NCBI RefSeq assembly: GCF_900496995.4
Contig: NC_044006.1
Span: forward strand, 31,991,120-32,055,119
Source of the DNA: Aquila chrysaetos chrysaetos
Lineage: Eukaryota; Chordata; Aves; Accipitriformes; Accipitridae
Direction: 5' to 3'
Length of the DNA stretch: 64,000 bases
Translations under genes and position numbers: made by a program
In this document: positions 25,793 through 39,632 of the stretch, one piece after another
How positions within the stretch are numbered: position 1 is the first letter of the stretch
Layout of the letters: the number at the start of each line of letters is the position of its first letter
Notes under the pieces: generated by a model
What the model was told of the DNA's origin: nothing
What the model saw: only the letters and a program-made list of their open reading frames with translations
Databases searched by the model: none

Positions 25793-26837
25793 GGAAATTA
25801 TCTCCCATGCTGGTGATGCAGACTGAAGAAAACCATATCTCCAAACCCAAGCAGCAAGTAGGATGGTGCTAAGCTCTGCACTAAGTCTCCTTTTGTTGGG
25901 AGCGCCCTGGCGGGACGGATCAGGGATTCTGTGGCAACCCAATTTAAATATGAAAATGTACAGAGTAAGTATGAAAATTAATACATAATTCAGAGCCCTC
26001 TGTACTGCTCTGGGGCTTGCTTCTGACAAGCTTACACTAAGAAGCAATTAACTTTGAAAATGACCCTATTGGACCAAGAAAGCAAGGCAAAATTTTCTGT
26101 CTGATGGCAATTTCAGTTCTTTAACACTATTTCAACATATTCCATTTTTCATCTGCTATTACTGTGGTTTTCCCCCAAACAGCACGCAACCTTAAAGATC
26201 CCAGGCTTTGGGGATTTTGGGAGGGTATGGATGAACTCATTAGCAGGAGCAAAATGATCACTGAATGAAATAATTTGCATAGACATTTAAATAGCTACTT
26301 TTAGGTTGCAGAGCTCTTCTTTCAGTAAAAGGAGAACAGTTTCCTTTTGAAGTTACTGTGTGAAACTGCCTCATGTTCCAGAAAACAACTTGCTGGCAAT
26401 TCACATTGAGTTTTCTTCACATGGTGATGTCTAGTTTGAAAACAACAGAGGTAAAACTTCACAAAATGCCCTGTTCCCAATCACTTACACTGGCTCCTGA
26501 GCTTCGTTCTTGCTGAAAGTTTTAGCTTCTTGGTCTCGGTTTCCACATCCCAGTTTTTCAGCAAGGTACGGAAACTTTGGCAGTTGCCAGCCAAGCGCAG
26601 AAATAAGGAAAGCCTTTGGTAAAGGAAAGGAGACAGATGCATTGGTTACCTGCCAGAACGGAAAATTACCAAGGGTGTGTCAGCACCACACTGTTTTGCA
26701 CCACGGAGGTGCAATGTCTGCACCGGCACTCCAAGCTGGCTCACTGGTTTATTGTGTAAAGGATGCAAATAATAGCAAAGGCGATAGCAATCTTACATCC
26801 CCTTCTGCTGCTGGGAGCCCTGCCTGCTGCAGCATGG

Positions 26838-26920
26838 GATGAGCTCCTCTGCCTTGATCACGGCATGCTGAGATGAGTCCCTCTGCCTTTATGACAGCAC
26901 GCTGAGATGAGCCCCTCTGA
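26838..26920. repeat. 34-bp tandem repeat, about 2.4 copies
   Basis: Units begin with GATGAG at 26838, 26872 and 26906. The first two full units differ at about six of 34 positions and the third is partial, breaking off after CCCCTCTGA. A small minisatellite, no gene. Confidence 0.9.
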
Positions 26921-27830
26921 GCAGCTCTGAGTTCACTAGTGCTCTTACACGGTGGTGCTCATGATACAGATTCACCAGTAGCTGATAGCAGTTGGGTCCA
27001 GCATGTGGACTTAACTGTCAGGAGTCCCTTGGACAATACGCTCCAATGCCCTCATCTCATTAATAAAATTACAGTTCCTGAATAGGTGCGTGTAATATTT
27101 CCAGTGGATAAGACAATGCACGACACATATACTTACGCCCATTCAATATATGTACGTGGATTAACTATGCGTTGATTATGTGTACATTGGTTATACTATT
27201 GATGAGATACACCATAAGTAGCATAGGCACAGCATCTGTGATACGGAGGCATACACCTGGGTAGTCATGGTACTGCACGTCACTGGCTGGTGAGCAGTCA
27301 CAGGTTGCTCAGCATACATGGGAAGGCAGCAAACATGCAGGTTGCTCCTCGTACAATAACTACTCCTCGTACAATCATTTCTGCGTCCTCCACGACACAC
27401 ACAGAAAAGTGGTCGCTTCTCCATATGAAACCAAATGAAGTCAAGGAAAAATAAATATACACCACCACCACTCATAAAGCTCCACGCACTCAAGGGCACT
27501 GGGATCAGGCAGCTCTGCTGAACCGAAGGGCCCTTCATGCCACTTCATGTATAAGTGTGAACTGTGCCCCTGTGAATTACTAACTTGTCCTTTAGGAGCA
27601 AATCAGATGAATAAGATTCCAATATCAGAGCTAATGCCCCTTTGAAGTGTTGCTTTGCCTTTGTGCACTTCTGTCTCTGCATTATCAGAATGTCTTCCAC
27701 GAAGCTTTATTATCACCGGTAATGAAGAACTAAGAGGCAAAATTTTCTATTCAAGGATTGAGTTAAAAAAACCCAACTTCCCTGGATACTGGAAAATCAA
27801 ATAGAAGACTCCAGGGCAGAAAGGCTAATT

Positions 27831-27851
27831 AAAAAAAAAAAAAAAAAAAAA
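27831..27851 (+). repeat. Poly(A) tract, 21 A
   Basis: The longest A run in the window. The sequence just upstream shows no recognisable retroposon or processed gene. Confidence 0.9.
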
Positions 27852-28303
27852 GCCTGCTTTACTATGAAAACCCTTGAGGGGAGATAAAAGATGAAGGGAG
27901 GTGCATGCTTGAATAATAAGGCCTTAATGGGTTTGGGTCCATGTCTAATACAAACCATTGATTTTGGCTGCTTAATGAAGTTAGTTATTCGATTAGAAAA
28001 ATCTAATTTAAAGGGACACTGCCCACTAAGATCACTCTGTTGGAGAAGTCTGTATTGCTGTCATAAGTAACTACTAATTTTTTTGCAAAATAAAAGAGAC
28101 TAGAGTGAAAAAAAATCCTCTGGGTAATCACTTTATTTCATACGGCTGGCAGAGTTAGTGCTGTGTCTTAGCTTCTCTCTTTGCTGTGTCCACTCCTTGC
28201 ATGCTTTGTTTGGTCTCCCAGCGGCTCACTGGGAGTAGAAGAAGGCTGGAGAAGTATAATTTAAAAAATAATAGGAAGACATGACTGTAAAACAGCAGCA
28301 AAA

Positions 28304-28346
28304 GATAGAAGCTGGCTAGATAGAAGCCGGCTAGATAGAAGCCAGG
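28304..28346. repeat. 15-bp tandem repeat, about 3 copies
   Basis: The unit GATAGAAGCTGGCTA begins at 28304, 28319 and 28334. The second and third units carry C for T at the ninth position and the third decays at its end. Confidence 0.9.
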
Positions 28347-28618
28347 GACAGGAGGCATTTCCATAAGATTTTTTAAACACTTTATTTGAAACTGGGCTAT
28401 TTCCAGTTTGAGAGTGCCCACTTAAGTAGGTGGGAATTAGACACATCATTCTCAGGGCAAATATATTGTTTCATTTGGAATTGACAGATCAGGAGTGAGA
28501 CTGGGCCACTGACACATCTCAAGATATTAAGAATAGTGCTCGACTCATCTAACTTGAGATGTTACAATATAAATGTCTTTATCTGAGCGTGAGGTTTGAT
28601 CTGCCTTTGTAGTCATTG

Positions 28619-28762
28619 GGAAGAGTGTGAGTCATCTCACCCCAATGCAGACATCTAAAAGAGGGCAGATGACTCACGCCTTACAAGTACCTACTTCTCT
28701 TCACTGATGATAAAGGCCAGCTCAGATGGAGACGTCTGATGTCAGGTGAGATGACTCCCACC
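28619..28762. repeat. Imperfect inverted repeat with internal direct copy, unidentified
   Basis: GAGTCATCTCACC at 28629-28641 is the exact reverse complement of GGTGAGATGACTC at 28745-28757. Extending the arms with mismatches gives about 37 bp on each side (left 28623-28660, right 28725-28762; roughly three quarters matching by eye). A third related word, GATGACTCACGCC, lies between them at 28668-28680 in the same direction as the right arm. The structure could be the remains of a small non-autonomous DNA element or an old interspersed repeat. I cannot name a family. No protein frame is present. Confidence 0.55.
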
Positions 28763-31700
28763 TTGACTGGCCAGACTACTCTAAGATGCAAAATAGGAAG
28801 TTAGACAAAGAACAACACATGCAGACTACTTAGCACCTGTATGATATGTTACCCTAATTGGTGACTTGATAAGAAATCTTGTGCCTGCTTTCTTACATCC
28901 GTGTACACCAGCTGGAGAAGAAAGTCACCATTCATTCAGGACTGTCCTGGTATGCTCTCACCCCACAGGAACGACAGCCCAGATCAGCTTAGCAGAGGCA
29001 ACATTGTGGGTTAAACCCTGTGGCCCAGGTTACGCAGTCGTTCAGACCGGGTGGCTGTAGCAGTCAATTTTAGTCTGAGCAGCTGTGAGAACCATGCCAA
29101 CAGACACAGCAGTACATGGTGTAGGAACATGAATGTCAGGAAAGCAGCAGGTTTTTGGTGTTAGACAGAACCAGGCAGCCATCCTCCTTTTCCAAACCCC
29201 CTGTTTTCAGTCATCTTACCTTGTCCTTCTCAGACTGACAAGCGGTGATGGTGGCCACTGGTTCATCCACAGCTGGTGACATCCATCTGCAAGGGTCACT
29301 GAAGAAATTGTCCAGAAAATCCTGTTTGTTGGTGACTGTAGCACCATCGCATGCTTAGGAGGCAACCTTTGTAGCATCACCCAGGAGCTCAGCCTAATCA
29401 TAGTATCGAAAAAGCAGGTTTTCCCCCAGGCCAGTATTACAATCTCCCTGAGAGGCCAGCTAAATAGCGGTTGGCAAGCTTATCAATCTTGGCGCCATTC
29501 CTTCAATCAGCAGTAATTGCTGCATTTCAAAAACAAACCTGTCATTCAGTCATCTACAAAGTTGTCTTTGGAATGAATGAAGGATTCAGGGCTCAGCCAA
29601 AATGACTGCATGTCTGACGCTTGTTATTTCTGCTCTCCTCCCTGAATGGTAATCTTGGGCTCTGTAGAACTGCCTAACCCAGCTTCTACAAATGCTTCCC
29701 GTACTGGATTGTGGGTATGTGCTACACGGAGATGTCATTAACACTGAGACTCTGTCTTGCAACAGTTTCCTCAGTATTAAAACCTGATTATTAAGATCTC
29801 AATAGCATTAGGACATGCATTCAGTGAGGACGGGCGACTCTGAGTTCCTGAGCAGTACTTTCACAGCTACTTAGCTTGGGGCAAAGAACAGCTAGTGGCC
29901 AAGATAGTGCTGTCAGGATATCCTGAAATCATCCCACAGAGCCAGTCAAAATTAGTAACTGGAAGGGCAAAACTTTGGACACAGGCATCTAGAGACAAAT
30001 CTGTGACCACAGCTTTTGAGGCCAACCTGGAGGGCAGAAGAGAGGAGAGGGTGCTTAAAGAGAATGAGTTAGCCACTTCTGCAGACTCTAAATCTGCAGA
30101 ATCTAAAATTCATGTGCCCAGCTTGTAGCTGTGCACGTTCCTCATAGACTGGTGTGTTTTCATGTGACTGCACAAAGAGTTGGTGCATTGGCTAAAATTA
30201 ATTACAACACATCTAGGAAACGGGCAGTATAACAACACCCACTAATCATAATAATACTTGTTATACTTCCCCTAGTTTCTGAAACAAAACCCGTTTAACC
30301 ATTAAAACATCACAGGAAAATTCTGCTGTTAGGTCTCGCCATCATTACAAAGCAGAACCTGGTGCTGAAGCTCGCTGCAAGTGTTGTCTCAGGTAAGCAC
30401 ATTACTCTGTGAGCAGCAGAACAAATGGATATTGAATACCTACAGATCTGTGTCCTATTTCCCCTCACCTGCCTCCAGCTATGCCCTCCACAGAACTCCC
30501 AGCTTCCATCTAGGTCGTCTGATAAAGTAACAATGCCTACGATGCTGTTCCTTCTGAGTCCATGCATTAAAGGAAACAGGGATTACACAGATCTGATCTC
30601 TAAATCACTGTTTCTCCATATAGGTTGTAATTTCACCAGTTGTGGAAGAAGGGCAGGATAATGGGAAGTGTCATGGCATGCAATTTTGCACTACTGCAGA
30701 ATCCAATATGGTAAAATATAACACCGCAGACACAAAGGCTTTGCCTCAGAGACCAGAGGAGGAGAGGAGTTGTGTGTCAAATTGTCTTTTTTGATATCAC
30801 TAACAAGTGTTTTGAAATCCTCTCATTTAAAACCACTTTGGCATATTTGGTTTTGCTCTCTCAGGCTTGTTGGTGATACTCAGTTTTGAACCCAATTCCC
30901 AGTTTTCTCCACCCCTGGCAACTACTGAGTCCCACCTGTGTGCCAGCACCCGCACCTGCTACAGACAAAAGGGTTAGAGATCTAACTCGCTAAGTCCTAC
31001 ATTGCTTAAGTTCAGGGGCTATCAATTTTTATGAGCACTCAGAGATTGTTTGGATCGGTTTACTTGTCTATGCAAGTTCCCAAATAGCAATATTATTATT
31101 TATATCCATCAAGTCTCTCATTAATCCAAATCCTGCCCTCTAACAAAAAAAAAAAAACATATGATGCCTCCTAAGGGAGGAGGTTGCTTCTGAGTCACTG
31201 GCAGAACAGCTTGTTTTCTGGTCTCATGGGCTCCCCAGAGTATCTGGCCTTTATTTCTCCCTCTTTCTGGTTTTACGAGTCCTCTCTTGGATTACAATCA
31301 TCTGCCAGAGTACTGCAAGGTGGCAAGAAATGAACAGGAATGTCTGGGCATTTCTCTTAGAGCTGCCAATCAGTATCAGTGTTGAGTAAATGACCTGGTG
31401 CTCATTCACACTGCCAAGTAGCACTGGACATGAGTTTGAGGCATGTTTCAGCAAAGAAACCTAAAAATTAGGGATCTGTCCTTATTTTTGTAATTTGAAG
31501 GCTATTGGTCAGAAGTGATTAAGCATTGAAGTGAGCCTGTTATAACACGGCACGATAACTTGGCTAAGCATTCAATGACCTAGCTAATGAGGAAAGATGA
31601 TCTCAGTCTGTTTATGAGAAGCAAAACGGTTCCAGCAGTGTCCAGATGGCAAAACAAATTGGTGTGTGGTAGCATCTCATTTCCACATCGCTGGGTGAAA

Positions 31701-34700
31701 TCCTGCGTGAGAAACAACTATGCTGGGCCTGAGTCCTGGAAATCCTCATGCATGTGCTACACTATCAGCATACGGGCAGTGCTGTTTGAGTCAAGAGCAC
31801 AGCTTTGGCCTTCAAACGCAGTAGCCGGGCTTGTGATTGCCTACAAAGGCAAGCTACATGCAAAAGCTTCTTGCTGCTGGAATATGAGGACCATGGTGGG
31901 CCATTGTTGTTGTGATGTAGGCAGAGAGGTGTGAAACTTGTCATTCTCTTGTGACAGTGATGAGTGTCTCTAATGAACATCAGGGTTCCTCCCCCCTGCT
32001 TAGATGAAGGCAAAGAACATGCCTGACTAGAAGCGTTAGCATCACTGCTCACTTTCTGGCGAGCAGGACATTAACTCATCGTGACACTGGGAACAATGAG
32101 ATTGGGTTTGTAGTTTTTGCTTGTTTGTTTTATTGTTTAAGTTGAGAGAACTGTAATGAGATAAAGTACCCTCTGGAAAAAGCTAATTGGATTTGAATAG
32201 CTTAATTAATGGAGATAGCCACCTACATAAAAACTTTTTTTTCTAACTAATGGGGATCTGCAATCTACAAAGAGTCAAAATCAGCACATGGTTTATGATA
32301 CAGTGCTTAGGTATTGATTAACCTTAACATTATTAACAGTTGATGAGGTACTGGGCACAGTTCTTCTGTTAAGGCTCTTATTGTTCAGGTAGGCTATACG
32401 TGCATTCATATATCATGAGCCACACAGCAAAATACTCACCGCTAAGAACAGGGGAATTTTCTAGTTTGGTATTTTCTTTTCAAAAAAATATAACTCAGTT
32501 ATAACAGAGAATTAAAATATGACAAAATGGTGAACAACCAACTCACATCAACCTTATGGTTGAAGTGCTGGCCTTCATCTGAGGTGAAAGCATTTCTTAT
32601 TTAACCTGCAGAAATTTTTATTCTTGCAATTACTATTAATATTGATTAAGCTGATGAATTTACAGTTGTAGCATTCTTGGTCATAGTTTAACAACACTGA
32701 GAGGAGAACGTTTGTGCCACATTCCTGCTGCTTGTTGGAGCAGGAAAAAATATAGTCTCATGGTAGTAGAGGCATGGCTGTTCTCTAAACTGTCACCTCC
32801 CATAGCATCCAGGAATTACCTGAACCAGGTAATGCTTAGCTGATAGTAAATGTGATAAAAGTCTTTCTCAAAATACCCAGGGGATTCACAGAGCAGTAGC
32901 AGAATTTCCCATCTCTTGGACTCCACAGGAAAGAGGTATCAGAAGAGAAAGACTGCTGCTTTAGGTGGAGGGGGGACCACTGGCTTGGGAGGGACTTGAG
33001 AGATGCAGAGAGAAATATCTTAAGATACATGTTAATGCAAGCTATAGGCTTTCCAGGATTTCCTTTCAGCCAGCCACTTATCTTTAAATGCGCCCTGCCA
33101 GACTGGTACTGTGATGGACCAAGGGGCAGAGTTAAGGTTACAACCCTGACATTTGTGGTACTCAGTCATGATACTCTATACCATTTTTTTAATGTTAGGT
33201 GGGATGTTTCTATGAAACATGGCTCTTCTGTTAAGTTTCAACAGGTTCTTCCTTAAAAGGAGACCCATGCTCTTAATCTTAACAGCAGTTCAATGGACCC
33301 AGTACTTCAGTACCTTCTGAAGACCCTGCTGACATTAGGGGAGCTTCAGGCTGTTAAGTCAGCTGTAATGCTCTCACCTCCTGAGATATTTCTGACTATG
33401 TCTATGGTGAGGGATTGCTTAGCAGAGTTGAAACAGACTCTCAGTTTTGCACTTAGATATTGCTAATTGTGGTGCTGACAGACTAGCTCTATCACAATGT
33501 TATGAAATTAGACATGATCTTAATTGTCTCGCAGGGTTTAGATTTTTGAAGTGCTCAGTGCTTATCCCCTCTGTGTTGGTCTCTTTGGAGATCAGATTTA
33601 CCCTGAAGCTCAAGATCAGGTCTCTTGTTTCAAGTGCAAAGTACAAAAACAAGCTACAGTGCAGTAGCACAACAGGACATCTCCTCTCATTATTTTCCCT
33701 TTGACTGAGAGACAAAAGAATCCATGGCTGAATTTCTGCCACTTGCCAGATGTCTTTTTGGCTACCCTGCTAAACTGCGCGGGACACTTTACTTTGACTT
33801 TCTTCCTCTTTTTTCCAGTCATAGTGGGCTAGTAGTGGGAGGAAATATTTGAATTTGGTTGTTCATCAGACTTCTGGACATCGTAACAAATGCTTTGTGA
33901 AAAGTCACATTGACCCGGTGAGGTGTAATCCAGTTGTCTTAATGTCAGTCTAATATTTCAGACTTCTGAAAGTCTATTGAAATTTTACCTTCCTGCAAAC
34001 AAGCTCAGAATCCCCTTAACCAATGTTATAGCTTTTTGAGTCAACAGACACAGCTCCTAACATACATGAAATCTAACCTTGGCTCTAACTTGTCTTTTCT
34101 TTTTTTTCCTTCAAATCCCCTTATTAATTTTCACCACCACATTTAATGCATTGGTCCTGAATATCCTTAACAGAGTAAATATGTTAAATGTGTTGTGCTC
34201 TTGAAGCAACCTATCACAAAGAGGTTTTCCTTGAAATATAAATGACACCTTCAAATTTGTCTTCTTTCCATAAATAAATCTATTCTAATGAGGTCATTTG
34301 TTCCAAGAGCATTTTCTGTTCTCCAGTGTTAATCCCCTTGCAAGTCTCTTCAGGCCTTCAGAGTAAGTCACATCATTGTTGGTAATCAGTTGTAGCTCTC
34401 CTGAACATGGGCTGTGGTGGCACACAGTCCTGTAAACCAGTGCCAGGCTAATGAGGCAGTATGAGCAGGGCTTTCTTATTTGATTGAACTTTGGGAATGT
34501 GAATTCCCTTCTCACCATCCTTAAGCAATTTGGTTTTTGGCAGATATGGCAAAGAACCTCTGGCCCAGAGATACAGCTCTTTTTAAAATACTACCTGTAC
34601 TTTATCATGAACATTTGCCTACTAGGATGCCCAGGATTTCTACTGTAATGTGTAAGCATAAAAATGGACAATCCATGCTGGGACAAGAAACCTTATTGTA

Positions 34701-37700
34701 CTGTATACAGAAAGGCGCTCAAGCACACTTTTAAGTATGGGTGAAGTTGCCAAGACGTCAGACCATCCTAACTCATGATGTAAACTATCTGCTGCTTAGT
34801 GTGCTCTTCCTGTTAACACGTATTTTATAAAGGACAACTTTATTTCCTGCACCCTTTGGAAAACGAACGAAAGTTACAATAAATAATAAATACCTCTGGC
34901 TACTTCATTCTGACCCAACCCATACAGTCTAAATAAAAGTTACCAAGCTACCATGAGATGTGATTGATGGATTATTTATGCCTAGTGTTGTTGTTGCTAG
35001 AAATGCTCAAAAGAAAATGAAGAGAAATAGTAAACTCCACCCGTATGAATGATGCTGCTAGGCTGAATAATTAGGACTGTATTGTGCAGAACTTTTTTGT
35101 TAATTGTGGGTCAAAGAAAACAATTTCACTCAACTTCTTAAAACTTGCACAGGGCTAATTAACTACATCTCCGCAGCACCAAAATGCAGAATCCAGTTTT
35201 TCTTTCCTTTTTTTCATTAATGCAATGAGTGGCTGAAAACACTATTATCATACCCAGCAATCACACCGGCAATGGGGGTAAAGGGATTTAAGACGTAAGT
35301 GGAGCCTGAAGTGGTCAGCCAGCTGACCAGGATTTGTACAGGGTGTTCCCAGATGTCCATTTCCCAGAGTTAACAGAAAACCTTGGAAAGCAGAAGATAA
35401 CCTAGCACCACCTTGAAGCTACTCTGTCTTGCCTTAGAGGGCTGGAAAAAATAAAAAATAGAGCTTTTCCCACAACCTTGTTCCAGGTACCTGACTCAGT
35501 AGGAACAGGGCCCAGTTTTTACTTGGAACAGGGCCTTATGTTATGTCTGATCAACAAATTTATACAACTTATTTTGCAAATTTACAGTCACAGAGATTAA
35601 CAAAACCCAGAGGTGACAAAAGTATGCAAATTAAATTCTTCCTCAGCAGCCATTAAAGCTACTGCTTTTCAAATGAAAAGCATAAGAGTATATACTTGAC
35701 TATGTTTGAGTATGTACAAGAATAGGTGCTATGTCTGCAAAATGTCTATTTGCATAACAGCCAACTCCTTTTCTGAGAACTCTTATAACAGGAAACTATT
35801 AAAATAAAACAGAAAGTAAATGAATAATTTAGAGATCTCATTTGTATGAATCTACTTCATAAAATATGTGTATGTGGGAAGCCAACTGACCAGAAGATAA
35901 AGTAAAAAGCGATGAGCTCACTGTGGAAGGAAAGCTATTTTTAGTCAAATTTAAAAGAAATGCTTTCTATTCAAGGCTTCATATCATGCTCTATTAAATT
36001 ATAAGAGTGAAAACAGGTTCTGATTTAAGAAGAGATGACACAGAAAGATGCGATGTGTCAGAAATGTAATTGTATATTGTATGCTGATACTCTGCTTCTC
36101 TTCAATTTGTTGGAGGTTGACCAAACGGGGAAGCTGATCATAGCCAGGAGAATCTTAACCCTCAAGAGTCCAATCCCACAGCTCATATATACAGCAGTAC
36201 TATTTTCCCCTTGTGTAATCAATAGGGCAATTCATGTCAGTTAAGAATTCACAGGAAATAAATCCCCCGAAGTATAGCTAGAGTCACTGGGGCTGGAAGT
36301 GAGAGCTGTCTCTGAAAATTAGGCCATAAAGAGCAAACCCACAAATAATATAGGCTGATATAGTCTTTAAGATGGATGAAAAATCACCTGTTGAGAGTCC
36401 TCCCCACTATGCATGGTCCCTTTCAATGGCAAGTGAAGCCTGGGTGTCTTGCAACTAAATATACGTTGCAAATCTGGCTCTGAGTGCTGCTAGCACCCAT
36501 CGCTGCCTTACCATGTTCCAGCAGAATTAGTGACCCTGGTTCATCAAATCTCCTCATTACCTCCAAGGAGTCTGACTTGTCCCCAAGACACTCCTGACTT
36601 CTTTTGTGAGACAGCAGCCTCTCCCAGTCCAAGTCCCACCCGGTTCTTTTGCGCCTTGGTTGCCAAAACCTGACATTCAGGCAGCTTGAGCAGAGGCAAG
36701 GAAATATATGGATAAATAAGAATGGAAAGCTATTTTGCAGTTTAAATGCTATCTCAGACATAAAGTTTGACAGCCCTGGTATTTGAAGGGAAGAAAGGAA
36801 AGACGGGTCTTTACTGCTGTCACTGCAGAATGGCCAGCCTTTGGCTTCTTACAGTGTCAGTGGAGAATGGCAGTGCCCTAGAAACGGAGATTGCAATACT
36901 AAATGAGGGGTTACAGTGGCCAAGCTGGGTGCAGTCTGTGGTGATCACGACTAAAGTACTAACAAAATCTTGTCATGTAGAAGGGCATTCATTTTGCCCA
37001 AATTTAGTCTTCTAGATATCAAGAATCTAAGCTAACCTTGGTACAGAGCCTATCTCTATAGTCAGTGGAGACTGGCCACCACTGGGGGCAATTATCACAT
37101 CCTAAAAAAAGAGTGTAAGCTTGGTGGGCTGAACAGCTTTTGGAAAATACCCATCGTTGACCACTGACTATAAATAGAGCATAACTAACTACATCAGATA
37201 AGGTTAGGTGGAGGATGCCAACCTTTCCTCCTTAGTCCCAGGACTGATCCTCATTCACAAGACTACTCTTCTGACTAGGATTTATAATTCCAGCCAGCAC
37301 CACATGGATGAGTGCACATGTAGAAAAGAGAGAATACATTGCAAAAGAGGCCTCCTTGCCCAAAGCCTTTCAAAATCACCTGAACCACAAGAACTTCAGT
37401 TTCTACTCAAACTTTCAAGTATTGATGAGGTCCCCAGGTATCTCTGGAATGAAGAAGGAGAGCTGAGCAGCCTTCTCAACCCTATTCTTCTCCATAGGCT
37501 CTGAAAATGGACTTCCACACTGAGAGGGAAGTGGTTTCTTGAAACCCACTTGCCTTCCATCCTGCTCCTGAGGTTACTGCTGATGCCACATTCACAAGCA
37601 GGAGGCTGGAGGCTCAGGCTACAACTTGCCAGCAGAGGCTCTTCTTCTGTATTCTCTCAGCGGTTAAAAAATGGCTTGTACACATAAGCTGTACTGCTTT

Positions 37701-39560
37701 AGCCATTCCAGCATGAAGACAAACTAGTTTAACCAACCTGGAGAGGACAGAGAGGATATCCATCTATGCTGCACTAAAGAACACTGGAAAAAATACCTAA
37801 ATTGGCTTTATAGGTTATCCCTGTGTCTCTTTTCACTGCCAAGTCAGAAAAATAACTTATTAGTGCCCTACTGACAGCAGCAAGTGACTTTTGATTGGAA
37901 AATAGATGCTCTGGTGAGCTCTGAGGGGTTTGCAGGAAAACAACGGAAAACTAACAGGTCCTTAATATTTGTGCTCTTATGGTTATAACCACAGTGAGGA
38001 GGACCTGAGAGAGATCCTCACCATGCCAAAAAATTCAGCAGCTGTCCACATTGTTCAGAAATTAGGACATCTTGTATCTAGAGAGGAGTTGCATAATGGA
38101 CTTATGAAGCTTCAATTCATAATGCTTTGCTACTGAACAGTAGTGCCCAGGAACGGAACTGTTCAGGAAAAGTCACCCAGAAGAGTCAGTATATGGTTCC
38201 AAAGAACTCCTATTTACCGAGACAAGAATTAATGACAAGAATTATTCTGAATAGGTAACAAACTCAAAGACAACAGGAAAAAATGAAAAAAAAAAAAAAA
38301 AACAAACAGAAAAGAACAGCATTTAACTTGATAAACATCTCAGGAGGCTTGCCTGAGATTAGTTGATGAATACATGAGCTCATTGGTGCCGTACTTATGT
38401 CAACCCCTACTTTTCTTCTAGGCTCTTCCTCTTAACCTATAATATGACAGGGTCATATTTATTTGGTGTTGTCCACAAGGCTAAAGGGCATTTGATGATG
38501 GATAAAAAATAGAGAGAAAAACTCAAGAAATGCCATTTGCAATTTGAGGCAGGAAATATCAGAGTGACTCACTTTGAGAACAGTGAACCTTCCGAGCCAA
38601 TACAAGACTCTCTCTATCCATTTACCTGGAGGTCTGATGTAGCTGGCCATTGCTACAAAACTTTGCAGAGGACTCTGACTTGCAGAGGTCCAGGAAAATG
38701 AGTTGGAGGAAAAACCAAATCAGGTGGTGTATTATTCTCTTGCATTCATGATGCCAAAGGAAAATATGAGTGAAACACGCAAAACCTCACAGAAGCCCTC
38801 TTGTTCCCTACAAATGGCTTTGTGCTTAGCACTGGTGTTGTTCTGCAAGTCATCTGTTGTATATGACTTGGTCATTTCATGACAAGCATGTATTCTACAT
38901 GCTATAGAATACAATTTTTAGTTGCCTCAAAATTCCCTTTTCTCAAAGGCTTTGCTTTTCCTTTAAAATTGCTCACAGGTTTTGAATGCAGAATGCCCTG
39001 TGTCTGACTTCACTACTGCATTAGACATAGTCAGGGCAGACCTAGGGATGTAATATGACAACAGATTGGCCAGTATGTGCGCAGATTTGCAATTGCTCGT
39101 TCCTGCCTGCTCTGGAAACAATGGAGGAGCAGAAGCAGCTGGTATGCAGAGGAGATGAGGCGTAACATCTCTCTAGGAGTGCTGACTGGCCAAGCACCTC
39201 TGGTCCTGCCAGTCCTGGGCTGTATGCTGGTGAGAGCAGGCAAGCTCGGACGGCTGTTGTCGAGGCTGTAGTCTATTCCTGTCTGTATACCATTTGTTAC
39301 AATTGCCCAGCATGGGCATCTTGCTTCGGTCTGCAGAGTGCCGTTTGCTATGCATTGCAGCGCTTCTCCATGTGTTGGTTCTGACAGTGGCAGCGATGAT
39401 GCTGATAGGGTTGGGTCTTACATGCTGCCTGACAACCTTGTAAGCCAAATTCAGTCCTTACTGTGTTACAAGGGGAAAACAAACAGCATGGAAAGGACCA
39501 AAGTGCAGCTTACACAAAAAGGCTTAGTAAAGAAACATCTTTCTCCATGTCCTCAGCTGT
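28763..39560. other. Intergenic, no gene seen
   Basis: About 10.8 kb of AT-rich, repeat-poor sequence. Frames are all short (115 codons or fewer) and unlike known proteins. The interval 32100-32360 has dense ATTAAT/TTAATTAA and GATTAACC cores, and 35080-35200 has GTTAATTGTGGGTCAAAG and GCTAATTAACT words. Both are candidates for conserved regulatory elements on composition only. A17 at 38286-38302. The overlapping opposite-strand frames at 39077-39271 and 39173-39448 are of unknown meaning. Confidence 0.5.
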
Positions 39561-39561
39561 A

Positions 39562-39632
39562 CTTGCTGGCTTCATTGACTTCAATGGAGTTATTTCAGCC
39601 TACACTAGCTGAGAATACAGCCCACTAGACTA
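39562..39632 (+). mobile_element. Ancient interspersed repeat fragment (CATTGACTTCAATGGAG type)
   Basis: CATTGACTTCAATGGAGTTA followed by a TTCAGCCTACACTAGCTGAG-like block resembles an old amniote repeat family whose hallmark is a short palindrome-like 'ttgacttcaatgg' core followed by 'acaccagctgaggatctggcc'. Related but weaker traces occur at about 4030-4070, 40525-40560, 53045-53150 and 54010-54085. Family name not assigned. Confidence 0.45.

Larger units (their letters stand above)
25793..28615. other. Intergenic, no gene seen; AT-rich candidate regulatory stretches
   Basis: Non-coding. The stretch 26220-26460 has an octamer-like ATTTGCAT and low-repeat, even composition. The stretch 27880-28030 has clustered homeodomain-type cores (TTAATGG, CGATTAG, CTAATTTAA). 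Both could be conserved elements, but nothing in one sequence can prove it. Also present are a 34-bp minisatellite at 26838-26920, A21 at 27831-27851 and a 15-bp tandem at 28304-28346. No coding frame of note. Confidence 0.5.

Noticed and set aside
17590..27851. A18 (17590) and A21 (27831) tracts as tails of processed pseudogenes or SINEs
   Set aside because: Upstream sequence shows no retrocopy, SINE head or flanking duplication.
29160..29402. Minus-strand stretch with a plausible exon and an AAG|GTAAGA donor near 29219
   Set aside because: No acceptor, no recognisable protein and an in-frame stop; likely coincidence.
39077..39448. Two opposite-strand frames suggesting a gene or pseudogene
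   Set aside because: Neither translation resembles a known protein or a broken copy of one.
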